From Kiloniellaceae bacterium (GTDB taxonomy: Bacteria > Pseudomonadota > Alphaproteobacteria > Kiloniellales > J153): a stretch of 64,000 nt of DNA. The stretch covers positions 37,504 through 101,503 of the forward strand of contig JAJFGO010000107.1 of assembly GCA_021776095.1 (NCBI GenBank), given 5' to 3'. Of this stretch, positions 53,185 through 60,892 are shown in pieces. Each line of letters starts with the position of its first letter. Within the stretch, counting starts at the first letter, position 1. The translations under genes and the position numbers were made by a program. The notes under the pieces are model-generated. The model made no database searches and was not told where the DNA came from. It worked only from the letters and a program-made list of their open reading frames with translations.

Positions 53185-54279
53185 CTACCGCCTCGCTTCC
53201 CCTACGAGAGCGGCTATCTGTTTGATTAGAATATCCGACGCAGCTGTCTTCTCCTTCGGTCGCCCCAGATCCCTCAATACCTCGCTTTGTCGATGCGGAG
53301 GGACGCTCCCATAGCTGGAGAGCGTTGTTAGAACGCTCTCATGGCCGAGATTCTGGCTCCACGCCTTAAATTCCTCCGGTGTCTGACACACCTGCTCGCC
53401 AAGTCGAGCCAGCGTCTTTCGGAAGCTATGCGGGTTAAAGTATGGCAGACCGGCCGCCTCGAATGCTTCCTTGAAGATCCTCCGAATTGGGCTCGCTGTT
53501 GTCCAGTGCGCACGCTTTAAGCCGCTGACCCCGAAGCGGTGCCCCTCCCCCAATGATATTTCGCTTGCTGGAAAGAGCGGGTCGTTGGACCCCCAGAGCC
53601 GGACCTTCTGGAGGTGAGTTACCCAATCTTCCACGATCTCAGAAAGCTCCTCCCCCACCGGAAAGAACCAGGTTGTAAAGGTCTTGCTGAACTTGGTCCG
53701 CACCTCTCGGGCATCCTGGCGAACTAGACGTTCGGTTAGATCAACGTGCTTGAGCTTGAAGGAGGCGATAGCGCCATCGCGCGCACCAGTCAGGATCGTG
53801 AAGGCTATAAGCGCCCGGTTCCGCCGTTCGATATCTGTGCTGGCTGGCAGAGCCTGGATGACGTGCTTGATTTGCTCCAGGGTTGGGACCGGTTGCTCCC
53901 GTTCCGCCTTGGCGATGCGGGTCTGCTTTTCTGACAGATTGAAATACTCGGCGTCGGCAAAGCTGAGGTGCGAGCGATACCCCGGCTTGTCGGCTAGCCA
54001 GTGGAAGAAATCCCGCAGCGCCCGGAGCGTGCCGTACTGCGTGGCTTGGCTCAGCCGCTCCCCTGACCTGACGGCGGCCTGATTGGCCAGGTGTCTCTTG
54101 AAGGCAATCGCCTGCTGAAAATGGAAGCTCTTGAACGAGCGGAACTTTCCATATTGTTCAAAGCGGTTCAGAGCCTTGGCCACGGTGTCTAGGGAAGCCT
54201 CGCTGTGGCGGCGGGCCTCCTTCAGATAGGTGAAGTATTGGCGCTTCACCCGCTCGTTCTCAGGGTTGTACGATTTCAT
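53185..54279 (-). CDS. Tyrosine recombinase (phage-type integrase)
   Basis: Integrase of about 364 aa. N-terminal SAM-like DNA-binding domain (residues 1-110), then catalytic domain with Arg in LTGARDGAIASF, the HxxR box HSFRKTLARLG, His in LGHESVLTTL and the nucleophile Tyr in SSYGSV. So the active-site set is complete. It lies beside a tRNA gene, as expected for an integrative element, with two small DNA-binding protein genes just upstream. ATG 54279 (MKSYNPENER) or 54306 may be the start. Confidence 0.92.
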   Translation of the reverse strand: MKSYNPENERVKRQYFTYLKEARRHSEASLDTVAKALNRFEQYGKFRSFKSFHFQQAIAFKRHLANQAAVRSGERLSQATQYGTLRALRDFFHWLADKPGYRSHLSFADAEYFNLSEKQTRIAKAEREQPVPTLEQIKHVIQALPASTDIERRNRALIAFTILTGARDGAIASFKLKHVDLTERLVRQDAREVRTKFSKTFTTWFFPVGEELSEIVEDWVTHLQKVRLWGSNDPLFPASEISLGEGHRFGVSGLKRAHWTTASPIRRIFKEAFEAAGLPYFNPHSFRKTLARLGEQVCQTPEEFKAWSQNLGHESVLTTLSSYGSVPPHRQSEVLRDLGRPKEKTAASDILIKQIAALVGEARR

Positions 54280-54763
54280 GGGATTTTGTGTCCCCTTCGG
54301 AGTCACTGTTTGGGATGGCGGGTGTTCGCCCTTCTATGCGTATCCGGTCCATCGGAAACACAACCTCCAGATTGCCCCTTGACGCCTCTAGGCGGACCAA
54401 GGAAACGCTCCGGTGCATGAGCGTCGTGCATACCGGGCAAAGGCCTCTCAGGCTTCCTAGGACGGCTGTACGGGGGATGTAATCGACCGTATCGAAGGCT
54501 GGCTGCCTCGGGCCTCGGCACTTGACGCAGTAAATCTGGCCCGGAAGGCAAGGCTGCCTTCCATTGGCTCTCCGCTTCTCAAGAAAGGTGCGCAGGCTGA
54601 GGCCATGGATCAGTGTGGGCCGTCTGTCGTCAATTGGGGATAGGCCGGACTTGAGCCACTGGCGTACGGTGTTCTTATGGACGCCAAAGACCCTGGCGGT
54701 TTCCTCCACCGTGTAGTTCCGATGCATCTTAGCAAGGCGCGGATTAGGCCTTCGAGCGCCCAC
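54260..54763 (-). CDS. HTH protein with zinc-ribbon-like CxxC pairs, integrase-linked
   Basis: Protein of 167 aa. The N-terminal third is an excisionase/MerR-like HTH (YTVEETARVFGVHKNTVRQW, LKSGLSPIDDRRPTLIHG). Two CxxC pairs (YCVKC and LCPVC) some 40 residues apart suggest a zinc ribbon. Its end overlaps the integrase start by about 20 nt, so it is coupled to it. It may direct or regulate recombination; no function is established. GTG 54763 or ATG 54727 may start translation. Confidence 0.75.
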   Translation of the reverse strand: MGARRPNPRLAKMHRNYTVEETARVFGVHKNTVRQWLKSGLSPIDDRRPTLIHGLSLRTFLEKRRANGRQPCLPGQIYCVKCRGPRQPAFDTVDYIPRTAVLGSLRGLCPVCTTLMHRSVSLVRLEASRGNLEVVFPMDRIRIEGRTPAIPNSDSEGDTKSHEIVQP

Positions 54764-54766
54764 CGC

Positions 54767-54973
54767 CTATTCGGCTCCGGTCTCGATCAGCGTTCGGATA
54801 TCCTCGACCCGCCAAACTGTGATGCGCGGGCCAAGCTTGACTGGCTTGGGATAGCGCCCGGTTTTGACGCCCTCCCACCAAGTGGACTTGCCGACCGGGA
54901 TCGGCCCCTTGGGCGCAAGGATGGATGAAAGTCGTAGGAAGCCAGTTTCAGGAAGAGCATTATGGTTCGACAT
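54767..54973 (-). CDS. AlpA-like regulator/excisionase
   Basis: Small protein of 68 aa with the AlpA pattern: LRLSSILAPKGPIPVGKSTWW, then GVKTGRYPKPVKLGPRITVWRVEDI. Such proteins regulate or assist excision of integrative elements. Its stop lies 3 nt before the HTH gene, forming a three-gene leftward module with the integrase. Confidence 0.85.
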   Translation of the reverse strand: MSNHNALPETGFLRLSSILAPKGPIPVGKSTWWEGVKTGRYPKPVKLGPRITVWRVEDIRTLIETGAE

Positions 54974-55622
54974 GGATTACCTCCGTCCGTGTAAAGACGG
55001 GGCGATCCTGGAGCGTCCTAAATCCAGCGTGGGCGAGTTCGCTTTAGGCGAAGACGAATTCGGTTAGCGGTGGTATCTGCAAAGCAAAAAATGGCCAACC
55101 TACCATTGGAAGACCGAGCTAACTTGTGGCCTGTGACAAGCCGTTCCAGGCGACGTCCGATTACCTGCACTTTTCGGACTTGGCAGAAACCTTCGATAGA
55201 GGGCCGGAAATAGCCAAGACCAGACTCTTGTAATCTGCACCTGTCATTGCTGTTGATGGAGGAAAGAACGGGGCTTGATGGCAAGCCAGACGCGCCCCGC
55301 GAGACTACCAAGAGCTGGCTCTTTGAGGGACCGGGTGCAGGTTCAAACCCAGACCCCAAGCCGACCGCCCATGCTGTCGGCGAACGACCTTCGCGCCTGC
55401 TTTCTTTTGCAGCGAAATGGCAACTCTCTTTGATCTGCGTCTCAAGGGCACAGCCCCCCTGAATGGGCTGCGACCAGCCCTCACATACCCCAGTAAGCGC
55501 CTATCGCGGGTGGCGGAAAACTTGCGTTAGGTCATTGAAATTGGGCCCGGGTCGGGCTAGTCCCTTTCCCGCGCCCTGCCACTCGAAGCAGGGCCTAGGA
55601 GACAGAATCAAGAGCTTGGCCC
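54974..55622. other. Gene-poor region between integrase module and phoB
   Basis: No convincing gene in 649 nt. It includes a tRNA-like relic pattern at 55272-55362 (GGCTTG paired with CAAGCC, and a T-loop-like GGTTCAAACC at 55340), small hairpins at 55449-55471 (CAGCCC/GGGCTG) and 55573-55594 (GCCCTGC/GCAGGGC). I found no copy of the tRNA-Ser 3' end here. The phoB promoter must lie at its right end. Confidence 0.45.
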
Positions 55623-56312
55623 ATGGCTGGCAGTATTCTGGTGGTGGACGACGAGCCCGCAATCCGGGAGATGATCGGATTCACCCTGGGCCAGGCCGGT
55701 TTCGCCTGCGCCGAGGCGGGCGATGCTATGGAGGCGGAAGCGGAGATCCTGCGCGACCAGCCCGATCTCATCGTGCTGGATTGGATGTTGCCCGGGCAGT
55801 CCGGCATTGAATTCGCCCGCCGCCTGCGGCGGGACGAGATGACTGGCACGATCCCGATCATCATGGTGACCGCCCGCGGCGAGGAGGAAGACAAGGTCCG
55901 GGGCCTCAGTCTCGGCGCCGATGACTACATCACCAAGCCCTTCGCCCCGCGTGAGCTTGTCGCCCGGGTCGAGGCGGTGCTGCGCAGAACCCGGCCCGAT
56001 GCGGTCGATAACCTGGTGAAGATCGGCGGGCTGATCCTCGACCCCAAGGGCCACCGGGTCTACGTCACCGATCAGGCGCTGGACCTCGGCCCGACCGAGT
56101 TCCGGCTGCTTCATGTGTTCATGGCTCATCCCGATCGCGCCTACAGCCGCGGGCAACTTCTCGACCTAGTTTGGGGCCGGAACCTTCACGTCGGGGACCG
56201 CACCGTCGACATGCACGTGAGCAACCTGCGCAAGGCTCTGGAGCCGCACGGCTACGGCAAGATGATCCAAACCGTTCGGGGGGTCGGCTACCGTTTCTCG
56301 GCGCGCGCTTGA
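55623..56312 (+). CDS. phoB: Phosphate regulon response regulator PhoB
   Basis: OmpR-family response regulator of 229 aa. The receiver has the acidic pair Asp9/Asp10, phospho-acceptor Asp53 (IVLDWMLPG), Thr in MVTARG and Lys in ITKPF. The C-terminal winged helix shows [21 protein letters not shown] and [14 protein letters not shown], the PhoB-type pattern. Only 2 nt separate it from phoR. Together they control the pst genes downstream through the PHO box at 57708. Start lacks a strong Shine-Dalgarno, but the family N-terminus fits. Confidence 0.93.
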   Translation: MAGSILVVDDEPAIREMIGFTLGQAGFACAEAGDAMEAEAEILRDQPDLIVLDWMLPGQSGIEFARRLRRDEMTGTIPIIMVTARGEEEDKVRGLSLGADDYITKPFAPRELVARVEAVLRRTRPDAVDNLVKIGGLILDPKGHRVYVTDQALDLGPTEFRLLHVFMAHPDRAYSRGQLLDLVWGRNLHVGDRTVDMHVSNLRKALEPHGYGKMIQTVRGVGYRFSARA

Positions 56313-56314
56313 TC

Positions 56315-57649
56315 ATGCTCAAAGCTTGGCGCAACGAACTCCTGTGCGTCGCGGGCCTGGGCCTGGGCCTGTTTGTCTTGGGACTTCTCATCGGCGCGCC
56401 GGAAATTCCGCTGGGCGCGGGGCTGGTCGCCTACCTGGGCTGGCACACGTACAATCTTGTGTTGTTTCAGCGATGGATCGGCCGCGGACGCGGGTCCCGC
56501 CTGCCGGTTTCTCTAGGTGTCTGGGAAGCCGTTTTCGATGGCCTGCAACGGCTCCAACTGCGCAGCCGCCGGCGCCGGCGCGCCCTGGTGCAAACCCTGT
56601 CCGAATTCCGCGGCGCCGTGGCCCGGCTGCCTGATGCCCTGGTCGTTCTGGACGACGACAACCAAATTCTCTGGTTCAATGCGGCGGCGGAACGACTTCT
56701 CGGCCTTGAATGGCCCCAAAGCCTGGGCCAGGACGTGACCGGCCTAGTCCATCACCCTGTGCTGCCCGACGCCCTGGCCGGCGGCGGGCCGGAGCGCCCC
56801 ATGGAAATCGCCTCGCCGGCCAATGGCGCCTGGATGCTCAACCTGCAGGCCACCGGGTCCTTCGGACAGGGCCACCGGCGCATGTTGGTCGCCCGCGACA
56901 TCACCCCGTTCTACCGGGTCGACCAGATCCGGCGGGATTTCGTTGCCAACGTATCGCACGAGCTGCGCACGCCGATCACGGTTTTCCGCGGCTATGTCGA
57001 GGCCCTGCGCGATTCGGAGCCGGCGCCGGATTGGGTGCGCCCGGTCGCCTTGATGGGCGAGCAAACCCAGCGAATGCAAACCCTGGTCGACGACCTCTTG
57101 CTGCTCTCGCGCCTGGAACTGACGGGGCGAAGCGAGTCGGCGGACATCGTGCCGGTCTCCGAGATGTTGGGGTCGATCGTCGAACAGGCCCGAGCCTTGA
57201 GCGGGCCGAACCGCCATGACTTGGTCCTAACCACGGATCCTGCTGTCCGGGCGCTGGCCCGAAAAGACGAATTGTACAGTGCGTTTTCGAACCTGGTCTT
57301 CAACGCGGTTCGCCACACGCCGCCCGGCACCCGTATCGAGGTGCGCTGGGAGGGCGGGCCGGATCACGCCAGCTTGACGGTCCGCGATTTCGGAGACGGA
57401 ATTGCCGCAGCGCACCTGCCGCACTTGACCGAGCGATTCTACCGCGCGGACAGCGGCCGCTCGCGCCAGAGCGGCGGCACCGGCCTTGGACTGGCGATCG
57501 CCAAGCATGTGCTCGAACGCTGTGGAGCGGAGTTGAGGATTGACAGTACCTTAGGCCAGGGCAGCACCTTTAGCTGCCACTTTCCGGGCGCGCGGGTCGA
57601 CCTGGCGCCGGTACGGCCAACCGTCGTAGCGCATCTGTGCGACGCCTAG
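56315..57649 (+). CDS. phoR: Phosphate regulon sensor histidine kinase PhoR
   Basis: Membrane kinase of 444 aa: two N-terminal helices (residues 8-50), a PAS domain (LPDALVVLDDDNQILWFNAA), the dimerisation box with His215 (NVSHELRTPITVFRGYVEAL), and an HATPase_c domain with N box (NLVFNAVRHTP), G1 (DFGDGI) and G2 (GTGLGLAI). This is the PhoR layout, lacking a large periplasmic sensor domain, so Pi status must come through Pst/PhoU. ATG 56315 is right after the phoB stop. Confidence 0.92.
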   Translation: MLKAWRNELLCVAGLGLGLFVLGLLIGAPEIPLGAGLVAYLGWHTYNLVLFQRWIGRGRGSRLPVSLGVWEAVFDGLQRLQLRSRRRRRALVQTLSEFRGAVARLPDALVVLDDDNQILWFNAAAERLLGLEWPQSLGQDVTGLVHHPVLPDALAGGGPERPMEIASPANGAWMLNLQATGSFGQGHRRMLVARDITPFYRVDQIRRDFVANVSHELRTPITVFRGYVEALRDSEPAPDWVRPVALMGEQTQRMQTLVDDLLLLSRLELTGRSESADIVPVSEMLGSIVEQARALSGPNRHDLVLTTDPAVRALARKDELYSAFSNLVFNAVRHTPPGTRIEVRWEGGPDHASLTVRDFGDGIAAAHLPHLTERFYRADSGRSRQSGGTGLGLAIAKHVLERCGAELRIDSTLGQGSTFSCHFPGARVDLAPVRPTVVAHLCDA

Positions 57650-57707
57650 GTTCGCCCTGCCGCAATTCGGCGCGCCGCTCTGCTGCAACGCAAAAAATTA
57701 CCGAAAT

Positions 57708-57736
57708 ATGACAGTGCCATAACAAAACCATGACAA
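57708..57736 (+). promoter_or_regulatory. PHO box upstream of pstS (three 7-nt repeats)
   Basis: ATGACAG (57708-57714), ATAACAA (57719-57725) and ATGACAA (57730-57736) recur with 4-nt spacers, an 11-nt period. This is the reverse-oriented form of the CTGTCAT PhoB repeat. It lies 100 nt upstream of the pstS start and just after phoR, so PhoB probably activates pstS-pstB2 here. Confidence 0.8.
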
Positions 57737-57835
57737 TTGACCGGCATGTTTCTCCCCGAACTCAACTTGGGACTTGCCCGCTCTTTCAATACATGAGGCG
57801 CCGGCCGTTCCGCCTAGCAGGAGGAGGAGAACGTG

Positions 57836-58720
57836 ATGTCCAAACGGACTCTGGTTGCCGCGCTCGCCGTGAGCGCCGTGTTTGTAACGGCCTCGGCCGA
57901 GGCCCGCGATCTGATCCAAAACAAGGGGTCCGATACCCTGGTCAACGTCGCCCAGGCCTGGGCCGAAACCTATCGTGAGGTCAACCCCGATGTTGCCGTG
58001 GCGGTGTCCGGCGGCGGTTCCGGCACCGGGATCGCGGCGATGATCAACGGTACGGTCGACATCGCCAACGCCAGCCGCGCCATGAAGCAGAAGGAAATCG
58101 ATCTGGCCAAATCCAAGGGCCAGAACCCAATTCAGCACATCGTCGGATTCGATGCCCTGGCGGTCTATCTGCACAAGGACAACCCGGCCAAGTCGTTGTC
58201 GCTGGCCCAATTGGCCGAGATTTACGGCGAAGAGGGGCAGACCGAATCCTGGTCTCAGATCGGACTCGAGGTTCCGGGCTGCAAGAACCAGGAAATGGTC
58301 CTGGTCAGCCGCCAGAACAACTCCGGCACCTACGCCTACTTCCGCAAGGCCGTCCTCGGCAAAAAGCGCGACTACAAAATGGGTACCCGCGACATGCACG
58401 GGTCCAAGGATGTGGTGGAACTGGTCGAGAAGACCCCTTGCGCCATCGGTTATAGCGGCCTGGCCTATGCGACCGACCACGTGAAGCTGGCCTGCGTTTC
58501 CAAGACCGACGGCAGCAAATGCGTGATGCCTTCCGTCGCCTCCGCCAGCGACGGCAGCTATCCCGTCGCACGGCCGCTGTTCATGTACACCAACGGCGAA
58601 CCGACCGGTTCGATCAAGACGTACATGGATTGGATCCTCAGCGATGCAGGTCAGTGCATCATCTTGAGCAAGGGCTACGCCCCGATCCGGGACGTGACCT
58701 GCCCGCCCGCAACCAACTAA
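57836..58720 (+). CDS. pstS: Phosphate ABC transporter substrate-binding protein PstS
   Basis: Periplasmic phosphate-binding protein of 294 aa with a Sec signal (MSKRTLVAALAVSAVFVTAS, cleavage after AEA). Phosphate-contacting motifs: KGSDTLVN at the mature start, SGGGSGTGIAAM and SRQNNSGTYAYF. ATG 57836 follows a long GGAGGAGGAG Shine-Dalgarno; the preceding GTG is less well spaced. It is led by a PHO box and followed by a hairpin and the phoU-like gene. Shorter, single-domain pair typical of the PstS family in this group. Confidence 0.92.
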   Translation: MSKRTLVAALAVSAVFVTASAEARDLIQNKGSDTLVNVAQAWAETYREVNPDVAVAVSGGGSGTGIAAMINGTVDIANASRAMKQKEIDLAKSKGQNPIQHIVGFDALAVYLHKDNPAKSLSLAQLAEIYGEEGQTESWSQIGLEVPGCKNQEMVLVSRQNNSGTYAYFRKAVLGKKRDYKMGTRDMHGSKDVVELVEKTPCAIGYSGLAYATDHVKLACVSKTDGSKCVMPSVASASDGSYPVARPLFMYTNGEPTGSIKTYMDWILSDAGQCIILSKGYAPIRDVTCPPATN

Positions 58721-58732
58721 GTCGAGCGAATA

Positions 58733-58767
58733 GCCGGTCCGGCCTTTTGCGAAAGGGCCGGGCCGGC
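58733..58767 (+). promoter_or_regulatory. Intercistronic hairpin after pstS
   Basis: GCCGGTCCGGCC (from 58733) pairs with GGCCGGGCCGGC (ending 58767), one G-U pair, extended by TTTT/GAAA around a short loop with a one-base bulge. It begins 12 nt after the pstS stop. A smaller repeat (CACCC/GGGTG) follows. Likely uncouples high pstS expression from the rest. Confidence 0.6.
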
Positions 58768-58834
58768 GCCTCGCCTCACCTTGCACCCCACGCAGGGTGA
58801 TGGCTGAGCCGGGATCAAAGCGGAGCAAAGTGTC

Positions 58835-59926
58835 ATGGCTCTCTACGAAGAACGCCTTTCGAAGGACCTCGCCCGGATCAGGGAAGAGGTCGCCATTCTC
58901 GGTGCCAGCGTTGAAAAGGCCCTGCGCGATGCCGTGGCCTCAAGCCTCAACGGCGACCGGCGCCTGGCCAACCAGACGGTGATCGACGACCACCCGATCA
59001 ACCGCAGAACCCGTGAGATCAGCCGCCTGTGCTATGGCTTTCTGGCGGTCCATCTTCCCGGCGCCGGTCACCTGCGCCAGATCGCCTCGATCCTGCGCCT
59101 GGTCAATGAACTGGAGCGCATCGGCGACTACGCGGTGACCATCGCCCGCGAGGCCTTGCAGTTGCCCCATCCCCCGTCCGGCCTACTCCGCGAAGAAATG
59201 GAAGAGATGGCCGGGAAAGCGCAGGGCAACCTTGAACGTGCGATCGCTGCGTTCATTGACAAGAACGCGGACCTAGCACGCGACACCAAGGCTCTGGCCG
59301 CCCAAGCGAAAAGCCGCAGCGACCTGGTCTTCGGCGACCTGGTCAAGGAGAGCGAATCCTCCTCTGAGAAGATCCAATACCTCTTCGACATGCTGATCAT
59401 CATCGGCCGGTTGAAGCGGGTCAGCGACCGGGCCAAGAATATCTGCGAAGAGACCCTCTTCACTATCACCGGCGAGGGTAAGGCGCCCAAGGTCTACAAG
59501 GTGCTGTTCCTCGACCCGGAGAACAATTGCCAGAGCCAGATTGCCGAGGCCGTGGCGCGCCGCGCCTTTCCACACAGCGGCGAATACGCCAGCGCCGGCC
59601 GGACCAACAAGGCGGACCTCAAGCCCGGCCTGTACAACTTTCTTGAGAACCAGGGGCTCGCCCTTGGCCCGGTCAAACCCGGTATTCTAGACCCGGACCC
59701 GGAGAAGGTCGCGGCCTACGACGTGGTCGTCAGCCTTCAGGGCCCGATCAGCGACTACCTGCCGGCACAGCCCTTCCGCACGTCCTATCTGGAATGGGAT
59801 GTCGGCGCGGCGCCGAACGGCGCCGGCGAGGCCGAGGCCGAAGCCGGTTACCTGGCCATGTACCGGGAGATCGCGGCGCGCATGCGGGGTCTGATGGAAA
59901 CCTTGCGCGGCGAGGAGGCGAACTGA
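58835..59926 (+). CDS. PhoU fused to a catalytically degenerate ArsC/LMW-phosphatase-like domain
   Basis: Protein of 363 aa. Residues 1 to about 218 form two PhoU helical repeats (RIREEVAILGASVEKALRDA; NELERIGDYAVTIAR; GRLKRVSDRAKNICEETLF). From about 222 to 360 there is a low-molecular-weight phosphatase/arsenate-reductase-like domain (KVLFLDPENNCQSQIAEAVA; GEYASAGR; DVVVSLQGPISDYLP). In active enzymes the P-loop reads CxGNSCRSQ; here Asp227 replaces the nucleophilic Cys and Gln233 the Arg, so it cannot act by the usual mechanism. It may bind an anion or a partner (inference). It sits between pstS and pstC, not after pstB. Confidence 0.88.
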   Translation: MALYEERLSKDLARIREEVAILGASVEKALRDAVASSLNGDRRLANQTVIDDHPINRRTREISRLCYGFLAVHLPGAGHLRQIASILRLVNELERIGDYAVTIAREALQLPHPPSGLLREEMEEMAGKAQGNLERAIAAFIDKNADLARDTKALAAQAKSRSDLVFGDLVKESESSSEKIQYLFDMLIIIGRLKRVSDRAKNICEETLFTITGEGKAPKVYKVLFLDPENNCQSQIAEAVARRAFPHSGEYASAGRTNKADLKPGLYNFLENQGLALGPVKPGILDPDPEKVAAYDVVVSLQGPISDYLPAQPFRTSYLEWDVGAAPNGAGEAEAEAGYLAMYREIAARMRGLMETLRGEEAN

Positions 59927-59927
59927 C

Positions 59928-60872
59928 ATGGCCGATGTCACCCGACCCTTGAGCCTGGCCGCCCACCGCGACGCGGACGAGATCGACCGCCGCAATCTCG
60001 ATTGGTACATCGATAAGGCGGTCCAGGTCCTGGTCTTCATCGGCGGCATCTCGGCCATTGTTTTTGTCATCGGGATTTTCGTTTTCGTCACCGCGGAGGG
60101 CCTCGGGTTCCTCGTGGATGCCTTCGACTTCGGTGAATTTTTCGGCTCGCCCCGCTGGAAGCCCACATCGGAATACCGCACCACCTACGGAATTCTGGCG
60201 CTGATCGCGGGGACCGCCAGCGTGACCGGCCTGGCCATGCTGGTGGCGATTCCCTTCTCGCTGGGCGCGGCGATCTACATCGCGGAATTCGCCACCGGCA
60301 AGACCCGCGAAACCCTCAAGGTCTTGGTCGAACTTTTGGCCGCGGTGCCTTCGGTGGTGTGGGGCTTCATCGGCCTGGTCATCATGAACCCGCTGATCAT
60401 CGAGACCTTCGACGTCCCGGTCGGCCTGAGCGTGCTGAACGCGGGGATCATTTTGGGCCTCATGGCGGCGCCGATCATGACCTCGATCGCCGAGGATTCC
60501 TTGAAGGCGGTGCCGGATCGTTACCGCGAGGCCGCCGAAGCCATGGGTGCGACCCGGTGTCAGCTGGTCTTCAAGGTGGTGCTGCCGGCGGCCAAGAACG
60601 GCCTGCTCGGCGCTGTGCTGCTGGGCGTGGGCCGGGGCTTCGGCGAGACCATGGCGGTGCTGATGGCCAGCGGCCATTCGATCAACCTGCCCGACAGCAT
60701 CTTCGATTCCGTGCGTGCGCTGACCGCGACCATCGCTGCCGAGCTGGGCGAGACGGCGGTCGGTTCCGATCACTATCAAGCGCTCTTCACCATCGGAATT
60801 TTCCTGTTCGTCATCACTTTCGTCATCAACCTGACCGCCGACCTTATCGTGCGCGGTATCCGCAAGGGCTAG
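59928..60872 (+). CDS. pstC: Phosphate ABC transporter permease PstC
   Basis: Inner-membrane permease of 314 aa with about six helices. PstC features: a long N-terminal cytoplasmic part, TYGILALIAGTASVTGLAML, PFSLGAAIYIAEFATGKTRE, LLAAVPSVVWGFIGL, and the EAA loop AVPDRYREAAEAMGATRCQL with GRGFGETMAVLM. It starts one nt after the PhoU-type stop. Pairs with PstA. Confidence 0.93.
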   Translation: MADVTRPLSLAAHRDADEIDRRNLDWYIDKAVQVLVFIGGISAIVFVIGIFVFVTAEGLGFLVDAFDFGEFFGSPRWKPTSEYRTTYGILALIAGTASVTGLAMLVAIPFSLGAAIYIAEFATGKTRETLKVLVELLAAVPSVVWGFIGLVIMNPLIIETFDVPVGLSVLNAGIILGLMAAPIMTSIAEDSLKAVPDRYREAAEAMGATRCQLVFKVVLPAAKNGLLGAVLLGVGRGFGETMAVLMASGHSINLPDSIFDSVRALTATIAAELGETAVGSDHYQALFTIGIFLFVITFVINLTADLIVRGIRKG

Positions 60873-60892
60873 GGCCGAGGAGGATCGCAGTC

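Noticed and set aside
55238..55256. CTGTCAT near 55241 as a PHO box for phoB
   Set aside because: Only one 7-nt unit is present; the position 11 nt further (GTTGATG) does not match a second repeat.
57698..58828. 376-codon open frame antisense to pstS
   Set aside because: It would run through the PHO box and the pstS hairpin; the sense gene is unambiguous.
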